From Lysobacterales bacterium (lineage in GTDB: Bacteria > Pseudomonadota > Gammaproteobacteria > Xanthomonadales > SZUA-5), in assembly GCA_022844165.1 (NCBI GenBank), contig JALHMH010000013.1:1-64000 (forward strand): 64,000 nt of DNA. Direction: 5' to 3'. Position 1 is the first letter of the stretch. Each line of letters opens with the position of its first letter. The translations under genes were made by a program, and so were the position numbers. The notes below the pieces were generated by a model. The model worked only from the letters and a program-made list of their open reading frames with translations, searched no databases and had not been told where the DNA came from. This document shows positions 7,475 through 17,247 of the stretch, piece after piece.

Positions 7475-9973
7475 ATGAAACCCCTATTCAATCTCCGCAC
7501 ACAACCCATCGAAGCCGTTGTCTTGCGGGTGACGATGTGGCTACTCGCGTTTTTCAGCCTTGTGGCGATCGCAGCCACATTGACTCTACACCCGCCGACA
7601 TCTGCTGCCGCGGCTGCCTCTCATATCGGAATTCCAGTCGCGATCTCGATTGCCTGTGGCGCGGCGATGTTACTGGCGCGAATCGGCCGACCGCGCATCG
7701 GTGCCTGCGTCGTGCTGGCGGTGACCTATCTGGCCGTAGTGCAGTACCTCATCGTGTCGGGATTGGGCTTGCGCAGTCACGCCACCGGGCTGTTTGCGTT
7801 GCTCATTATTGCTGTAGCGCTTTTGATTGGTTATCGCGCCAGCCTCTGGGCTGCCGCTGTCGCGATTGTCACGGTGATCGGTTTGTACGCGCTTGAGTCA
7901 AGTGGGTGGTCAATCGATCAGGAGGCGGTACAAGCGCTTCGCTCCGATAACATTCTGGTGGTCTATTGCATCCTGTTCGGCGGAACCGCCACGATGCTTT
8001 ACCTGTTTTCGAAGGCACTCCACGACTCACTTCGCGCGACCAGCGACCAGGAGCAGCGTTTCCGGCAGTTGATCGACCAGGCGCCTTACGGATATGTGAT
8101 GCACCGGGACGGCCACGTCTTGATGGTCAACCGCGTTGCTGCCGCAGCAACAGGCTTGGACACACCAGAGCACGCCATCGGCAGGAGCATTTTTGAGCTG
8201 TTGCCGGCTGAACAGCGGCAATTCGCCGGCGCACGGGTCGCTGCGGCTGATGTTGCGGCGCCTGGCAGCGACACGCCGGCCGAGTATCGGCTGACCGACC
8301 AGCGCGGACGCGAACGGCGAATAGAGGCGCTGACGATGCGACTGATGCTCTCCGACGGGCCGACGCTGCTGACAGTGCTACGCGACGTGACCCGCGAGCG
8401 CGAGACCTCCGCCGCACTTCAGATTGCCAAACAGGAGGCAGAATCGGCCAGCGCGGCGAAGTCGCAGTTTTTGGCAAATATGAGCCACGAGATACGGACG
8501 CCACTCAATGGTGTCCTGGGAATGGCGGATTTGCTGCAGGGTACCGCGCTGGGCGCCGAACAGCGACGCTATTGCAACGCCATCAGGGCATCGGGACGTG
8601 CGCTGCACGACCTGCTCGGCGATATTCTGGATCTGGCCAAGATCGAAGCCGGCAAAATCGAACTGGAGCAGGAGGACTTTGAGCCTTCGCGCCTGATTGA
8701 TGAGCTGGTGACTGCTTACCGGGAACTGTCGACGGCGCGCGGCAACAACTTTCGCACGACCATCCAGCTGCCTGCGGGCCTGAGGTTAACGGGAGATTCG
8801 TTACGGCTAAGGCAGGTCTTGACCAACCTGCTTGGCAATGCCATCAAGTTCACGGAAAACGGCTGGATTGAACTTGGCGTGCAAGCGCAGCCACCGCGAG
8901 CGAGCGACCACCGTCGGTGGGTGTGCTTCACGGTGCGCGACAGCGGCATCGGCATGAGCAGCGAGACCGTGCGCAAGCTGTTCCAACCCTTCTGTCAGGC
9001 TGACAGTTCGACGACAAGGCAGTACGGCGGCACTGGACTGGGACTGACGATCGTGAAGCATCTTGTCGATCTCATGGGTGGATCGATCGACGTCGACAGC
9101 AATCCGGGCAGCGGCTCGGAATTCCGTGTCGAGCTACCGTTTGCGCCGGCACACGCCGCGCTTGCTGCGCCAGCGGTGGAGACGCCGACCACCGCCGAAA
9201 CGGCAGGTGTATCGCTGACCGTGCTGCTGGTCGAGGACAACGACATCAATCAGGATGTGGCCTGCACCATGCTGGGCAAAGCCGGGCATCGCGTGGAAGT
9301 CGCTGGCGACGGTGCCCAGGCGCTATACAAATTTGTCCATGGGAAATTCGACCTCATACTTATGGATTGCCAGATGCCGGTGATGGACGGCTTCGAGGCC
9401 GCACGTGGCATTCGCGCACGCGAAGCCAAGACCGGTACGAATCGCACGCGGATCGTCGCGCTGACCGCCAACGCCATGGCTGGGGACCGCGAGCGCTGTC
9501 TGGCAGCCGGCATGGATGACGTTCTGTCCAAGCCCTTTGATGCGATGTCTTTGCTCGCAGCGGTGGCGCGCACCTCCACGTGTGCGTCACCCGAGGCACG
9601 TCGCGACGAAAAGCCGGTTTCGTTCGATCCGGTCGTATTCGAAGAATTGGTCAAGCTGGATCGCGACACGCCCGGTCTTCTGGCCAAATTCACCGGCCGA
9701 TTTATCGATGGCACGCCGGCACTCATAGACTGCGTGGCCGGGATCACTCGCGAAACGTCCGTCGCTGCCGAGAGAGCCGCGCATTCGCTCAGGTCGACCA
9801 GTGCGTACTTTGGCGCTATGGCATTGGCAGGGCTTGCCGCCGAAGCCGAAGCCGCCGCGAAGGCGGGCCGGATTGACGAGGCGCGTATCCTGGGCGCGGC
9901 GATGCGAGTGGAGTTCGACCGGGCCATCGACCGCATGCCACAACAGGGTGCGAACATGTGCACGATGGGATAA
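7475..9973 (+). CDS. Hybrid sensor histidine kinase with receiver and Hpt domains
   Basis: 832 aa. About six N-terminal membrane helices (residues 15-180), a PAS domain (about 195-310), a HisKA dimerisation domain with phospho-acceptor His338 in [14 protein letters not shown], a HATPase domain with the N box ([11 protein letters not shown]), G1 (RDSGIGM) and G2 (GGTGLGL), a receiver with Asp631 in [14 protein letters not shown], and a C-terminal Hpt domain with His770 in [14 protein letters not shown]. This is the unorthodox BarA/EvgS-like architecture, which passes phosphate His-Asp-His to a separate response regulator. No regulator gene is adjacent. The membrane part is not a recognised ligand-binding domain, so the signal is unknown. 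Confidence 0.93.
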   Translation: MKPLFNLRTQPIEAVVLRVTMWLLAFFSLVAIAATLTLHPPTSAAAAASHIGIPVAISIACGAAMLLARIGRPRIGACVVLAVTYLAVVQYLIVSGLGLRSHATGLFALLIIAVALLIGYRASLWAAAVAIVTVIGLYALESSGWSIDQEAVQALRSDNILVVYCILFGGTATMLYLFSKALHDSLRATSDQEQRFRQLIDQAPYGYVMHRDGHVLMVNRVAAAATGLDTPEHAIGRSIFELLPAEQRQFAGARVAAADVAAPGSDTPAEYRLTDQRGRERRIEALTMRLMLSDGPTLLTVLRDVTRERETSAALQIAKQEAESASAAKSQFLANMSHEIRTPLNGVLGMADLLQGTALGAEQRRYCNAIRASGRALHDLLGDILDLAKIEAGKIELEQEDFEPSRLIDELVTAYRELSTARGNNFRTTIQLPAGLRLTGDSLRLRQVLTNLLGNAIKFTENGWIELGVQAQPPRASDHRRWVCFTVRDSGIGMSSETVRKLFQPFCQADSSTTRQYGGTGLGLTIVKHLVDLMGGSIDVDSNPGSGSEFRVELPFAPAHAALAAPAVETPTTAETAGVSLTVLLVEDNDINQDVACTMLGKAGHRVEVAGDGAQALYKFVHGKFDLILMDCQMPVMDGFEAARGIRAREAKTGTNRTRIVALTANAMAGDRERCLAAGMDDVLSKPFDAMSLLAAVARTSTCASPEARRDEKPVSFDPVVFEELVKLDRDTPGLLAKFTGRFIDGTPALIDCVAGITRETSVAAERAAHSLRSTSAYFGAMALAGLAAEAEAAAKAGRIDEARILGAAMRVEFDRAIDRMPQQGANMCTMG

Positions 9974-10109
9974 CTTTCGGTCGAAACGCGACCTGCTCGA
10001 ATTTGCTGGCAAATACCGCGTTGGGAAAGGACCGGATGAATCGCGCCTGCGATGCGCTGACGGTCACGACGACTCGCGACCCTTGTCAGCGCAACCAGAT
10101 TTTCCGAGC

Positions 10110-11147
10110 ATGGACGCCCACCCAGACCATCGCCGAAGCATGCAAGTTGCCATTGATGCGCTGATTCGCTGCGAAACGCTGGACCTTTTTGAAGCGCCCT
10201 GCAAGGTCATGCCGGTTACGCTGCACGAAGCCCATCATGACGAAAAGGCAACCCTTTGCGCTGGGCTTCTGGAGATCGAAGAACAGCAACTCGACTTGTT
10301 TCGACACTCAACGGGCGAACTTGCCTCTTACGCTGCGCGCCGCGCGCTGTTGGAACTCGATCCGCCCACCAGCAGAGTGCATCTCGCGACATTGCGAGGG
10401 ATGACGGGATACCAGCGATTTCTCGCCGACTGCGAGATGTGTATCGAACTGATCGAGCGCCGCGACCTTCGCTGGCTTGACCCGTCGCTCGCGGTAACCT
10501 GGATCCAAGCCGAATTATGGCCGGCGGCCGAACGCTGCCTGCAACTAGATGCGATGCGACTGATTCGCCCCGCTCTGCTCGCCCTGGTCGAAAACTGTCG
10601 CCCGGCGCCACTAGATCCGTCCTGTCGGCAAGCGCATGCCAGCTATCTATGGCAGATGATGGGCCAGCCCATGTTGGCCGTATTGGCGATCGAAAAGGAC
10701 CCTCATTGGCAGCGTCAGATAGAGGGACTGCTGTGGCATGCTGAGCTTAGCGAGCAGGCGCAGATGCACGAACGGACGAATGCCGACGTCCTGGAACTTT
10801 GCCTTGCTTGGCCAGACGCAGCGGAATCCTGGCTCTGTGCCAGCCCCGGCTGGGCCACACGCTGGGGTGCGTGGTGCGAGCTTGACGAGGAGTTGCCGAT
10901 CGGCGCGTTTCCAGCGTGGTGCCGGCTGATGCGCGCCGTCGAGTTTCCACTGCCCGGAGCAGCCGATGAACGACCGGGGGCCCAGTTGCTGCGAACGGCC
11001 GACCTGCTCATCCGCCATCCAGACGATTTGCAACAGCGAAAACGCCTTCAAGCACAGTCGCCAACGCTGCTGGCGGCCTGGCTTGGTACGCGCCGATCAG
11101 CAGCCCACGCCGTCATATCCTCCCGTAGCGCCAGACAACCCCCGTAA
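10110..11147 (+). CDS. Conserved-looking protein of unknown function
   Basis: 345 aa if it starts at the ATG at 10110; the frame is open further upstream into the kinase gene, but that part is a shadow. The protein looks soluble, Leu/Ala/Trp rich and mostly helical, with repeated LEL/LLAL and Trp-containing helices. No signal peptide, catalytic motif or known domain recognised. It follows the hybrid kinase on the same strand after about 135 bp and may share its transcript. Possibly a TIGR02270-like or HEAT-like helical repeat protein, but this is a guess. Confidence 0.6.
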   Translation: MDAHPDHRRSMQVAIDALIRCETLDLFEAPCKVMPVTLHEAHHDEKATLCAGLLEIEEQQLDLFRHSTGELASYAARRALLELDPPTSRVHLATLRGMTGYQRFLADCEMCIELIERRDLRWLDPSLAVTWIQAELWPAAERCLQLDAMRLIRPALLALVENCRPAPLDPSCRQAHASYLWQMMGQPMLAVLAIEKDPHWQRQIEGLLWHAELSEQAQMHERTNADVLELCLAWPDAAESWLCASPGWATRWGAWCELDEELPIGAFPAWCRLMRAVEFPLPGAADERPGAQLLRTADLLIRHPDDLQQRKRLQAQSPTLLAAWLGTRRSAAHAVISSRSARQPP

Positions 11148-11214
11148 CACCGAGAGCTGTACATCAGCCCCTTTTGTCCGGCCATTGAAATCAACCTGAG
11201 CTTGCAAAGTGAGG

Positions 11215-12474
11215 TTAATTGCCTTCAAACCCATTGGCAAAGACCGAGTCCAGCCCGATGCGCAGTAACGACTCGATTGTGCTGCCGTTCTGGTCGTAAC
11301 TCGCGTGCAAATAAAGGAATCCATCGTCGGCGAGATTGACAGCGGACACCGAGGTGAAGGTACCGAGGATATCGACCAGGGTGGCATCGCTGACGCCATC
11401 GCCATTGAGGTCGAGTGGACTGCCAGTGCGGGCGATCAGACGCGATAAATCGAGACGGCTGCCGTCGACCGCAAAAAATACTTTACGCACGTTATTGGCG
11501 TTCCACACATGCACCACTTCTCCCCGATTGTTGATGCTTACCGCACGCACGGCGGCGGGCGTGTCGAGGCTCTCGCCGTCATAGCTGCTGCCTTCGCGAA
11601 CCTGCAGGACGCCGTTGCTGGCCAGGAACGCATCGCTGGCGGTGGCACCGCTGGTATCGCCTGCGAGAATCGTCCTGCCAGCATTATTGATCGCGACACC
11701 GGCAAAGCCCTGCCAGTTCTCGCCCGGCGCGGACGCGATTGGATCGCCCTCGCGCGCGACGATGGTTCCGTTGATGCTCACAACGTTGTCGTTGGCAGTA
11801 CTGCCGGTTTCCAGAATCAGCAGTGCGGCAATTCGACTGCCGTTTTGGCTCGTGGCTACGCCAAAGCCGATGCCAACACTGTTGACGGCGAAACCGCCCA
11901 CCAGGTCGCCGCTGCGAAGCAGCGTTTCGAACACAGTTGGCCCTTGCGTGCCGGCCCGCAGCAATATGCGTCCCTCTGTCGCGCCGCCAGACGCAGAGCT
12001 GTATCCGCCAACCCAGAAAGCGCGCCCATCCGGCAGCATGCGAGGGCGACTATTGAACGACGAAAACAGTCCGGCCGTGCCAGGGATGGCCTGCGTTTCC
12101 GCCAGAAGCACGCCATTTTGCGTGTAGATGGCGTCGTTGCCAGCGGCCGAAGGGCTGTACGCGAATCGACCTCCGTTGCCTAAACCCAAAGACGCTTCGC
12201 CACCAACAAGAACCGGGTTAGTGACGCTGCTGCTGTTGAACAATACGGCGCCATCCGACCATACCACTCTCGCGCCGCTCGCTAACACCACCAGCGATCC
12301 AGGCCGGCCCGTGCCATCGGTGAACACCGGATTGAGCGCCATCACCGTGGAACCCTCCAGAGCATCGCCCACCGACAATACCGGCGTGGCGCGAACCAGA
12401 GCCTGAGCCCATGCGGCGGAGCTGCCCAGTGCCAATGCAATAAACAGCAAACAGCGATAATGCGTGATCGACAT
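11215..12474 (-). CDS. Secreted beta-rich protein with C-terminal FANGFE tail
   Basis: 419 aa starting at the ATG at 12474, which is followed by a signal peptide (YRCLLFIALALGSSAAWAQA). The mature part is built of repeating beta units of the form GRxxFxxGxxS, NNAGRTILAG, NNRGEVVHVW, resembling beta-propeller repeats in secreted proteins with 'choice-of-anchor' ends. The product ends DSVFANGFEGN. The extreme C-terminus is shared with three other secreted proteins in this window. No catalytic motif seen. It is convergent with the preceding unknown gene. The longer frame up to 12750 runs into a dispersed repeat and is not used. Confidence 0.8.
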   Translation of the reverse strand: MSITHYRCLLFIALALGSSAAWAQALVRATPVLSVGDALEGSTVMALNPVFTDGTGRPGSLVVLASGARVVWSDGAVLFNSSSVTNPVLVGGEASLGLGNGGRFAYSPSAAGNDAIYTQNGVLLAETQAIPGTAGLFSSFNSRPRMLPDGRAFWVGGYSSASGGATEGRILLRAGTQGPTVFETLLRSGDLVGGFAVNSVGIGFGVATSQNGSRIAALLILETGSTANDNVVSINGTIVAREGDPIASAPGENWQGFAGVAINNAGRTILAGDTSGATASDAFLASNGVLQVREGSSYDGESLDTPAAVRAVSINNRGEVVHVWNANNVRKVFFAVDGSRLDLSRLIARTGSPLDLNGDGVSDATLVDILGTFTSVSAVNLADDGFLYLHASYDQNGSTIESLLRIGLDSVFANGFEGN

Positions 12475-12863
12475 CTCAGGTACTCCACGGGTTGGAAGGC
12501 TGCTGTCCCAGACCGGCTTCCGGGACGCCCCTAAGATACGTCTATCCAGGGCACGGTGAACCATCGTCATGTGCCAACACACTTGTGCCCTCGCCTGGCA
12601 CGGGGCGCCCAAACCCCGTACGGCCGCGAATTCGATCGAAAACGAACTAGCGAGGCTTCGCCTCAGACTGCCGAGCATTGTTGGCTTCGCCAGACACCGT
12701 ACTTGCCACACCCCCATTGAGCGCTGCGCGCCTTTCCGGCCCGGCGGCACAGCCGCCGGTCGAGCATTGCTGCCTTCGCTCGACAGCGAAACTGCGGGAG
12801 AATGCTCGCCACGAAGTGAATCTCGTCGCCCTTACGCACCATGGATCGAACGGACCACCCACA
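12475..12863. other. Intergenic region, contains repeat B
   Basis: About 390 bp between a divergent pair (secreted protein on minus, methyltransferase on plus). Positions 12648-12762 are an inverted copy of repeat B. Both genes have open frames that extend into this repeat; those extensions are shadows. Confidence 0.5.
12648..12762 (-). repeat. Dispersed repeat unit B, inverted copy
   Basis: Reverse complement of the B unit at 37072-37218: shared blocks include GAGGCTTCGCCTC, CCGAGCATTGTTGGCTTCGC, GACACCGTA and CGGCGGCACAGCCGCCG. The unit contains short palindromes (GAGGC-GAA-GCCTC and GGCGG-CTGTG-CCGCC-like) that can form hairpins. Confidence 0.75.
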
Positions 12864-13511
12864 GTGATCGATAAAGTCGCGGATGTACCCGCAACAACCC
12901 CGCGCGTCGATAAGCCCTGTGCGCCAGCGACCGAACGCAATCGTGAGCCAATTGAACGGGTTCTGCGCACGTTCTTTGCTGACCGCCGGCATGTACTCGA
13001 AATCGGCAGCGGCACCGGACAACATGCTGTGCATTTCGCCAGCGTGTTCCCTCATCTGGTCTGGCAGACCTCCGACCGTGCCGAGAATCTCGCCGGCATC
13101 GGCGCTTGGTTGGCGGACGCGCGACTGCCAAACGCACCCGCTCCGCTGCGGCTGGATGTCGGCGGCATCTGGCCCACGGCTCGCTTTGACGCTGGCTTCA
13201 GTGCCAACACATTGCACATCATGAGTTGGGACGAGGTCGAACGGATGTTTTGCGGGCTGGATCAGGTCTTGAGCGACGACGCGGTTGTGGTCATCTACGG
13301 ACCGTTCAACGTCAACGGCGAGTTCACCAGCGACAGCAACCGAGACTTCGATCTGGCCTTGAAGGCCGACGCTCCGCACCGGGGGATTCGTGACCTGGCA
13401 GACGTTGATGCCCTCGCCAGCACCATCGGCCTTCAGCTGATTGCCGATGTGGCAATGCCCGCCAATAACCGTTGCCTCGTCTGGCAGCGGACCAGGAACG
13501 ATGTGATCTGA
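12864..13511 (+). CDS. DUF938-type class I SAM methyltransferase
   Basis: 215 aa from the GTG at 12864. It shows the DUF938 (Methyltransf_20) opening CAPATERNREPIERVLR and the SAM-binding motif I LEIGSGTGQHAVHFA, followed by WQTSDRAENLAGI, LRLDVGGIWP and SANTLHIMSW. The C-terminal block GPFNVNGEFTSDSNRDFD is typical of the family. Substrate unknown. The frame is open 186 nt further upstream, but that part is a dispersed repeat and the usual N-terminus of the family begins just before the RNREPI block, so the shorter form is preferred. Confidence 0.88.
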   Translation: MIDKVADVPATTPRVDKPCAPATERNREPIERVLRTFFADRRHVLEIGSGTGQHAVHFASVFPHLVWQTSDRAENLAGIGAWLADARLPNAPAPLRLDVGGIWPTARFDAGFSANTLHIMSWDEVERMFCGLDQVLSDDAVVVIYGPFNVNGEFTSDSNRDFDLALKADAPHRGIRDLADVDALASTIGLQLIADVAMPANNRCLVWQRTRNDVI

Positions 13512-13826
13512 CTGAATCGCGGCGGCATGATGATCTGGAATGCGGCCCTTTCGCCGGTGCGGGCTTCACGTCTCCGCAACATCGGAGCCGGAACGCGTTA
13601 AGAGTGTCGAATCTGGATGTTGCTTCCCGCCCGTTGTTCGGAACCGAGTCTAACCAGCAACAGTCAGGCGACACCCGGCGGCCGCCGCACACGGTCAACA
13701 ATCGGCCGCTGCCGGCACGAACTGCACTGCACACTCAACCACAACAGCACCGGCGACCTCGACGGATGTTCGCTTTCGATGCGCTCAGACATTCAAGGCT
13801 GAAACAACACGGTTGGAGGCTTGGCC
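13512..13826. other. Intergenic region
   Basis: About 315 bp upstream of the beta-helix protein. I see no gene, repeat or clear promoter, only the Shine-Dalgarno at its right end. Confidence 0.4.
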
Positions 13827-16259
13827 ATGCGTTCCCTGATTGCCTTCGCGCTGCTGGTTGCGACCCAGTCCGCAGCCGCACAACAAATCCGCTGCGTCAG
13901 CACAGTCGACCAGCTCAATGCGGCGGCGCAGGTTGCCGCCGACGAGGAGGTCGAAATCCGAATCGTGACTGGCACTTACGATGTCACCCAGACCTGCCTG
14001 GACTCCGACTCGCTGCTCGCCTGCGAGACGCCTGACAACAACATCCGCTTCCGTGGTGGCTACAACAGCAACTGCAGCTCACGCAGCACCGATCCAGCGC
14101 TGACGGTGATCACGGCACCTGGCCGTAACCTGCAGCTGACCCGTCTGCTCAACATCGTGGACATCGGCGTCGATCGCTTGACCTTTCGCAACATCCGCTT
14201 CCTTCGCGTCGTCGAGGAGGGCGGCCTCGACAGCAATGTCCAAGCCGACGTCGAACGCGTGTGGTTCGATCAAGTAGGGCTCGCCGAAGTCACCGCCGAC
14301 ACGGTGAATTTCCGCAATAACCTGGTCACGCGCTCAGGCAATAGCATCGCCAATGCCTCCATTTTCTTCGACTCAACCATCGATAATCTGCGACTGGACG
14401 GCAATACCTTCGCCGACAACCTGCATGGGATCGTGTGTCGCGACTGCGTGGGCACCGCTCGCAATAACATTTTCTGGAACAATGGTTTCGATCTGCGCGT
14501 CGAGGGCGACAACAGCGGAGTTAGTCTCGTTCTGTCCAACAACGTGATTAGCTCGATCGTATCTGAGGCACCGCTGACGGTGGCTCCGGTCGGCAGTAGT
14601 ACGGCCAATCCGCTTTTCGTCAATGCCGCTGCGCAAAATTACCGCCTGCAAAACACCTCGCCGGTCATCAACACCGGCACGCCCATCGGCCTCGCGCAAA
14701 CCGGCAGCGATCACGTTGGCAATGTGCGCTGGTTCGGCACGCTGCCGGACCGCGGCGCCTTCGAATCCTCGGTGGGCACCACCGCAACCACCATCACCGT
14801 CACCAATACCAACGACAGCGGCGCGGGATCGTTGCGCCAGGCGATCCTGGACGCCAACGTTTCGTCCAACTTGAACCGCATCCACTTCGATATCGGCAGC
14901 ACCTGCGGCCCGCGCATCATCAACCTCGCCACGCCGCTGCCGACGATCACCGGCCCGGTGGTGATCGATGGCTACACCCAGCCTGGCTCGGCGCGCAACA
15001 CCGCGCCCACAGCCAGCAATGCGGTGCGCTGCATCGGGATCAACGGCCAGGGTAGCGTGTTCAACGGAATCTCCACCGACACCGATGACACGGTGGCGGT
15101 CACCATCGACGGCATCGGCTTCGGCGGCTTCAGCTTCATCGCACTCAATCTGACCGGCGGCAATGGCCATCGCCTCGTTGGTTCGCAGTTCGGCGGCCAA
15201 ATCGGGCCAGCCTCGAACCTGATCACGCTGCTGCCCAGTGTCAATGGCGTGCAAGTGGGCTCACTGCTCGGCAGCGCAGCGGCGGGTGTCGACATCGGCG
15301 GGCCCGATCCAGCTGAGCGCAACGTATTCTCCGACAGCACCGACGCGGCGGTCCGCATCGGCGGCGGCGCGCGCAATACCAACATCGTCAACAACTACAT
15401 CGGCGTCGGCCCCGGCGGCAGCACGAGCACCGAAGCCAACCGCGATGGCATCGTTATCGCCGGCCGCTTCACCACGGTCACCGGCAACACGATTAGCAAC
15501 AACACCCGCCACGGCATCCTTGTCACCGGAAGCAACGCGCGCGGGACCGAGATCAACAACAATCGCATCGGCATCAGCGCACTCTGTCCGCCGCTGGGCT
15601 GCGGCAGCACCTTCGGCAATGCCGAGGACGGTATCCGCTTCGACAACGCCGCGGCCGATGCGGTCGTCGACGAAAACCAGATTCGCTTCAATGGCGACGA
15701 TGGCGTGGTGATCACCGGCGACGCGGTGCGCATCGCCGTGCTGCGCAACACCATCACCGACAACGGTGAGCAGCCGATCGACTTGTCCGACGACGGCGCC
15801 AGCCAGAACACCAACAACTCAGCACCGGTGCCGGCTGGCTCTGGCAACTTCCGCCAGAACCGCCCGTTGCTGACCAGCGCGATCGGTCAGGGCGCCTCAA
15901 GTCTGGCAGCGGGTGTGGTCAACGGCAGCCTGAACTCCAGCAATGGCACCTACCGCATCGACTTCTATGCGGCAATCGACTGCCCGCTGCCGATCATCTT
16001 CGGCAGCGGCTCGCCGCAAACCTGGCTCGGCGCCACCTTCACCACGATCAGCAACGGCAGCGGAAGCTTCGACGGCAGTGCGAACTACAGCGGCATCATC
16101 GCCGCGGCCGGCGATCCCGACTTCTTCGCCACGCCACGCCTGATCGCCGCCACCGCGACACGCATGACCAGCAATGCCGACAGTCAGCCGCGCAGCACCT
16201 CTGAGGTATCGAGCTGCATCTCGTTCGACGCGCGGCTGCTGGCAGATGGGTTCGAGTAA
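13827..16259 (+). CDS. Secreted right-handed beta-helix protein with C-terminal LADGFE tail
   Basis: 810 aa. A GGAGG at 13815-13819 supports the ATG at 13827, giving signal peptide MRSLIAFALLVATQSAAA. The protein is a series of parallel beta-helix (pectate-lyase-fold/NosD-like) repeats: NNIRFRGGYNSNC, ITVTNTNDSGAGSLRQAIL (a CSLREA-like segment at about 320), NTNIVNNYIGVGPGG, TVTGNTISNNTRHGILV and VLRNTITDNGEQPIDLSDDG. Proteins of this group are secreted or surface-bound and may bind or cleave polysaccharide; no catalytic residues can be named. It ends ARLLADGFE, matching the tail of its neighbours. Confidence 0.88.
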   Translation: MRSLIAFALLVATQSAAAQQIRCVSTVDQLNAAAQVAADEEVEIRIVTGTYDVTQTCLDSDSLLACETPDNNIRFRGGYNSNCSSRSTDPALTVITAPGRNLQLTRLLNIVDIGVDRLTFRNIRFLRVVEEGGLDSNVQADVERVWFDQVGLAEVTADTVNFRNNLVTRSGNSIANASIFFDSTIDNLRLDGNTFADNLHGIVCRDCVGTARNNIFWNNGFDLRVEGDNSGVSLVLSNNVISSIVSEAPLTVAPVGSSTANPLFVNAAAQNYRLQNTSPVINTGTPIGLAQTGSDHVGNVRWFGTLPDRGAFESSVGTTATTITVTNTNDSGAGSLRQAILDANVSSNLNRIHFDIGSTCGPRIINLATPLPTITGPVVIDGYTQPGSARNTAPTASNAVRCIGINGQGSVFNGISTDTDDTVAVTIDGIGFGGFSFIALNLTGGNGHRLVGSQFGGQIGPASNLITLLPSVNGVQVGSLLGSAAAGVDIGGPDPAERNVFSDSTDAAVRIGGGARNTNIVNNYIGVGPGGSTSTEANRDGIVIAGRFTTVTGNTISNNTRHGILVTGSNARGTEINNNRIGISALCPPLGCGSTFGNAEDGIRFDNAAADAVVDENQIRFNGDDGVVITGDAVRIAVLRNTITDNGEQPIDLSDDGASQNTNNSAPVPAGSGNFRQNRPLLTSAIGQGASSLAAGVVNGSLNSSNGTYRIDFYAAIDCPLPIIFGSGSPQTWLGATFTTISNGSGSFDGSANYSGIIAAAGDPDFFATPRLIAATATRMTSNADSQPRSTSEVSSCISFDARLLADGFE

Positions 16260-16621
16260 GCCGGTGCTCGCCAATGGCGGGCAAGGTGTTTGCGCAGAGC
16301 GGCACCTCCTCGACGATCCCGACCGTGAACGACTTGCATCGTCCTGAGGATTCGGGCCGCGTATAGTGCGACCAGGACGATCGCGAGCATAACGCGTGAT
16401 CATCATGGCGATTCGCTACTCGCCTTGTTCTCTGGCGCGCTTTCAGCCATTGCCCTGACCATCGGGCGCTGTTCGTCACCTTCTGCAATTGACACGCTGC
16501 AGGCTTCGCTGGTTGAGAAGTGTCCGCGCGCCACGACGTTGGCAGACCTGCGATCTGATCCGCTGCTATCTTCGAATCCCGCTAGTCACATTGCTCCCCG
16601 ACTCCGATTGGAACCCGACGC
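16260..16621. other. Intergenic region
   Basis: About 360 bp. A near-perfect hairpin GCTCGCC-AAT-GGCGGGC lies right after the upstream stop (about 16265-16281) and may end that transcript, although no T tract follows. Nothing else recognised. Confidence 0.4.
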
Positions 16622-17215
16622 ATGCCACTGGTTGCCCCGCTATCCCCCGATGCCAATTCCGAAGTTGCCGAAATGGCAAAGTTCTTCAACGAGACCTTGG
16701 GCTTCTGCCCTAACAGTGTACTGACGATGCAGCGGCGGCCCAACATCGCCAAAGCCTTTATCCAGCTCAACATGGCGGTGATGCAGAACCAGGGGCGCGT
16801 GACCAGTGCGCTAAAGCGCCTGATCGGCTACATCTCGTCCACTGCGGCCGGCTGCAACTATTGTCAGGCGCACACGATTCGGGCTGCCGAGCGCTACGGC
16901 GCCGAGGCGGAAAAACTGGCCAATGCCTGGGATTACCTGACGCACCCGGCATTCAGTGAGGCCGAGCGCGCGGCGCTGGATTTTGCCCGTGCCGCCAGCG
17001 TGGTTCCCAATGCCACCGACCCAGCCATCGCCGAGGCGCTTCACGCCCATTGGGACGAGGGCGAGATCGTGGAGATTCTCGGCGTCATTGCCCTATTCGG
17101 CTATCTCAACCGATGGAACGACTCGATGGGGACAGCACTTGAGGGGCCGGCGATCCAATCTGGCCAGCAATGGCTGAGCAATACGCGTTGGCAGGTGGGC
17201 AAACATCAGGGGTAA
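16622..17215 (+). CDS. AhpD-like / carboxymuconolactone decarboxylase-family protein
   Basis: 197 aa. The motif GCNYCQAHTIRAAERYG carries the CxxC and downstream His of the AhpD-like peroxidase-related group, and the N-terminal FNETLGFCPNSVLTMQRRPN is typical of the 'peroxidase-related enzyme' branch. These all-helical proteins reduce peroxides or act as thiol oxidoreductases; the exact substrate is not predictable. No signal peptide. It converges on ppsA. Its stop codon lies within a truncated copy of repeat B. Confidence 0.88.
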   Translation: MPLVAPLSPDANSEVAEMAKFFNETLGFCPNSVLTMQRRPNIAKAFIQLNMAVMQNQGRVTSALKRLIGYISSTAAGCNYCQAHTIRAAERYGAEAEKLANAWDYLTHPAFSEAERAALDFARAASVVPNATDPAIAEALHAHWDEGEIVEILGVIALFGYLNRWNDSMGTALEGPAIQSGQQWLSNTRWQVGKHQG

Positions 17216-17244
17216 TGAGGCTTCGTCTCAGACCGACAAGCATT
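17213..17244 (-). repeat. Truncated copy of repeat B
   Basis: TAATGAGGCTTCGTCTCAGA followed by CCGACAAGCATT matches the end of the B unit (inverted, as at 12648). It overlaps the stop codon of the AhpD-like gene and lies between two converging genes, where its hairpin could serve as a terminator. Confidence 0.6.
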
Positions 17245-17247
17245 CCC

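Noticed and set aside
6346..7578. Open minus-strand frame of 410 codons
   Set aside because: It runs antisense through the hemerythrin gene and into the kinase gene, has no domain features, no good start signal, and contains the unit-A repeat.
9801..10109. N-terminal part of the long frame ending at 11147
   Set aside because: It overlaps the C-terminal Hpt domain of the hybrid kinase in another frame; the ATG at 10110 is a better start.
14373..15254. Open minus-strand frame of 293 codons inside the beta-helix gene
   Set aside because: Ala/Arg/Asp-rich shadow of the repeat-containing plus-strand gene, no start signal or family resemblance.
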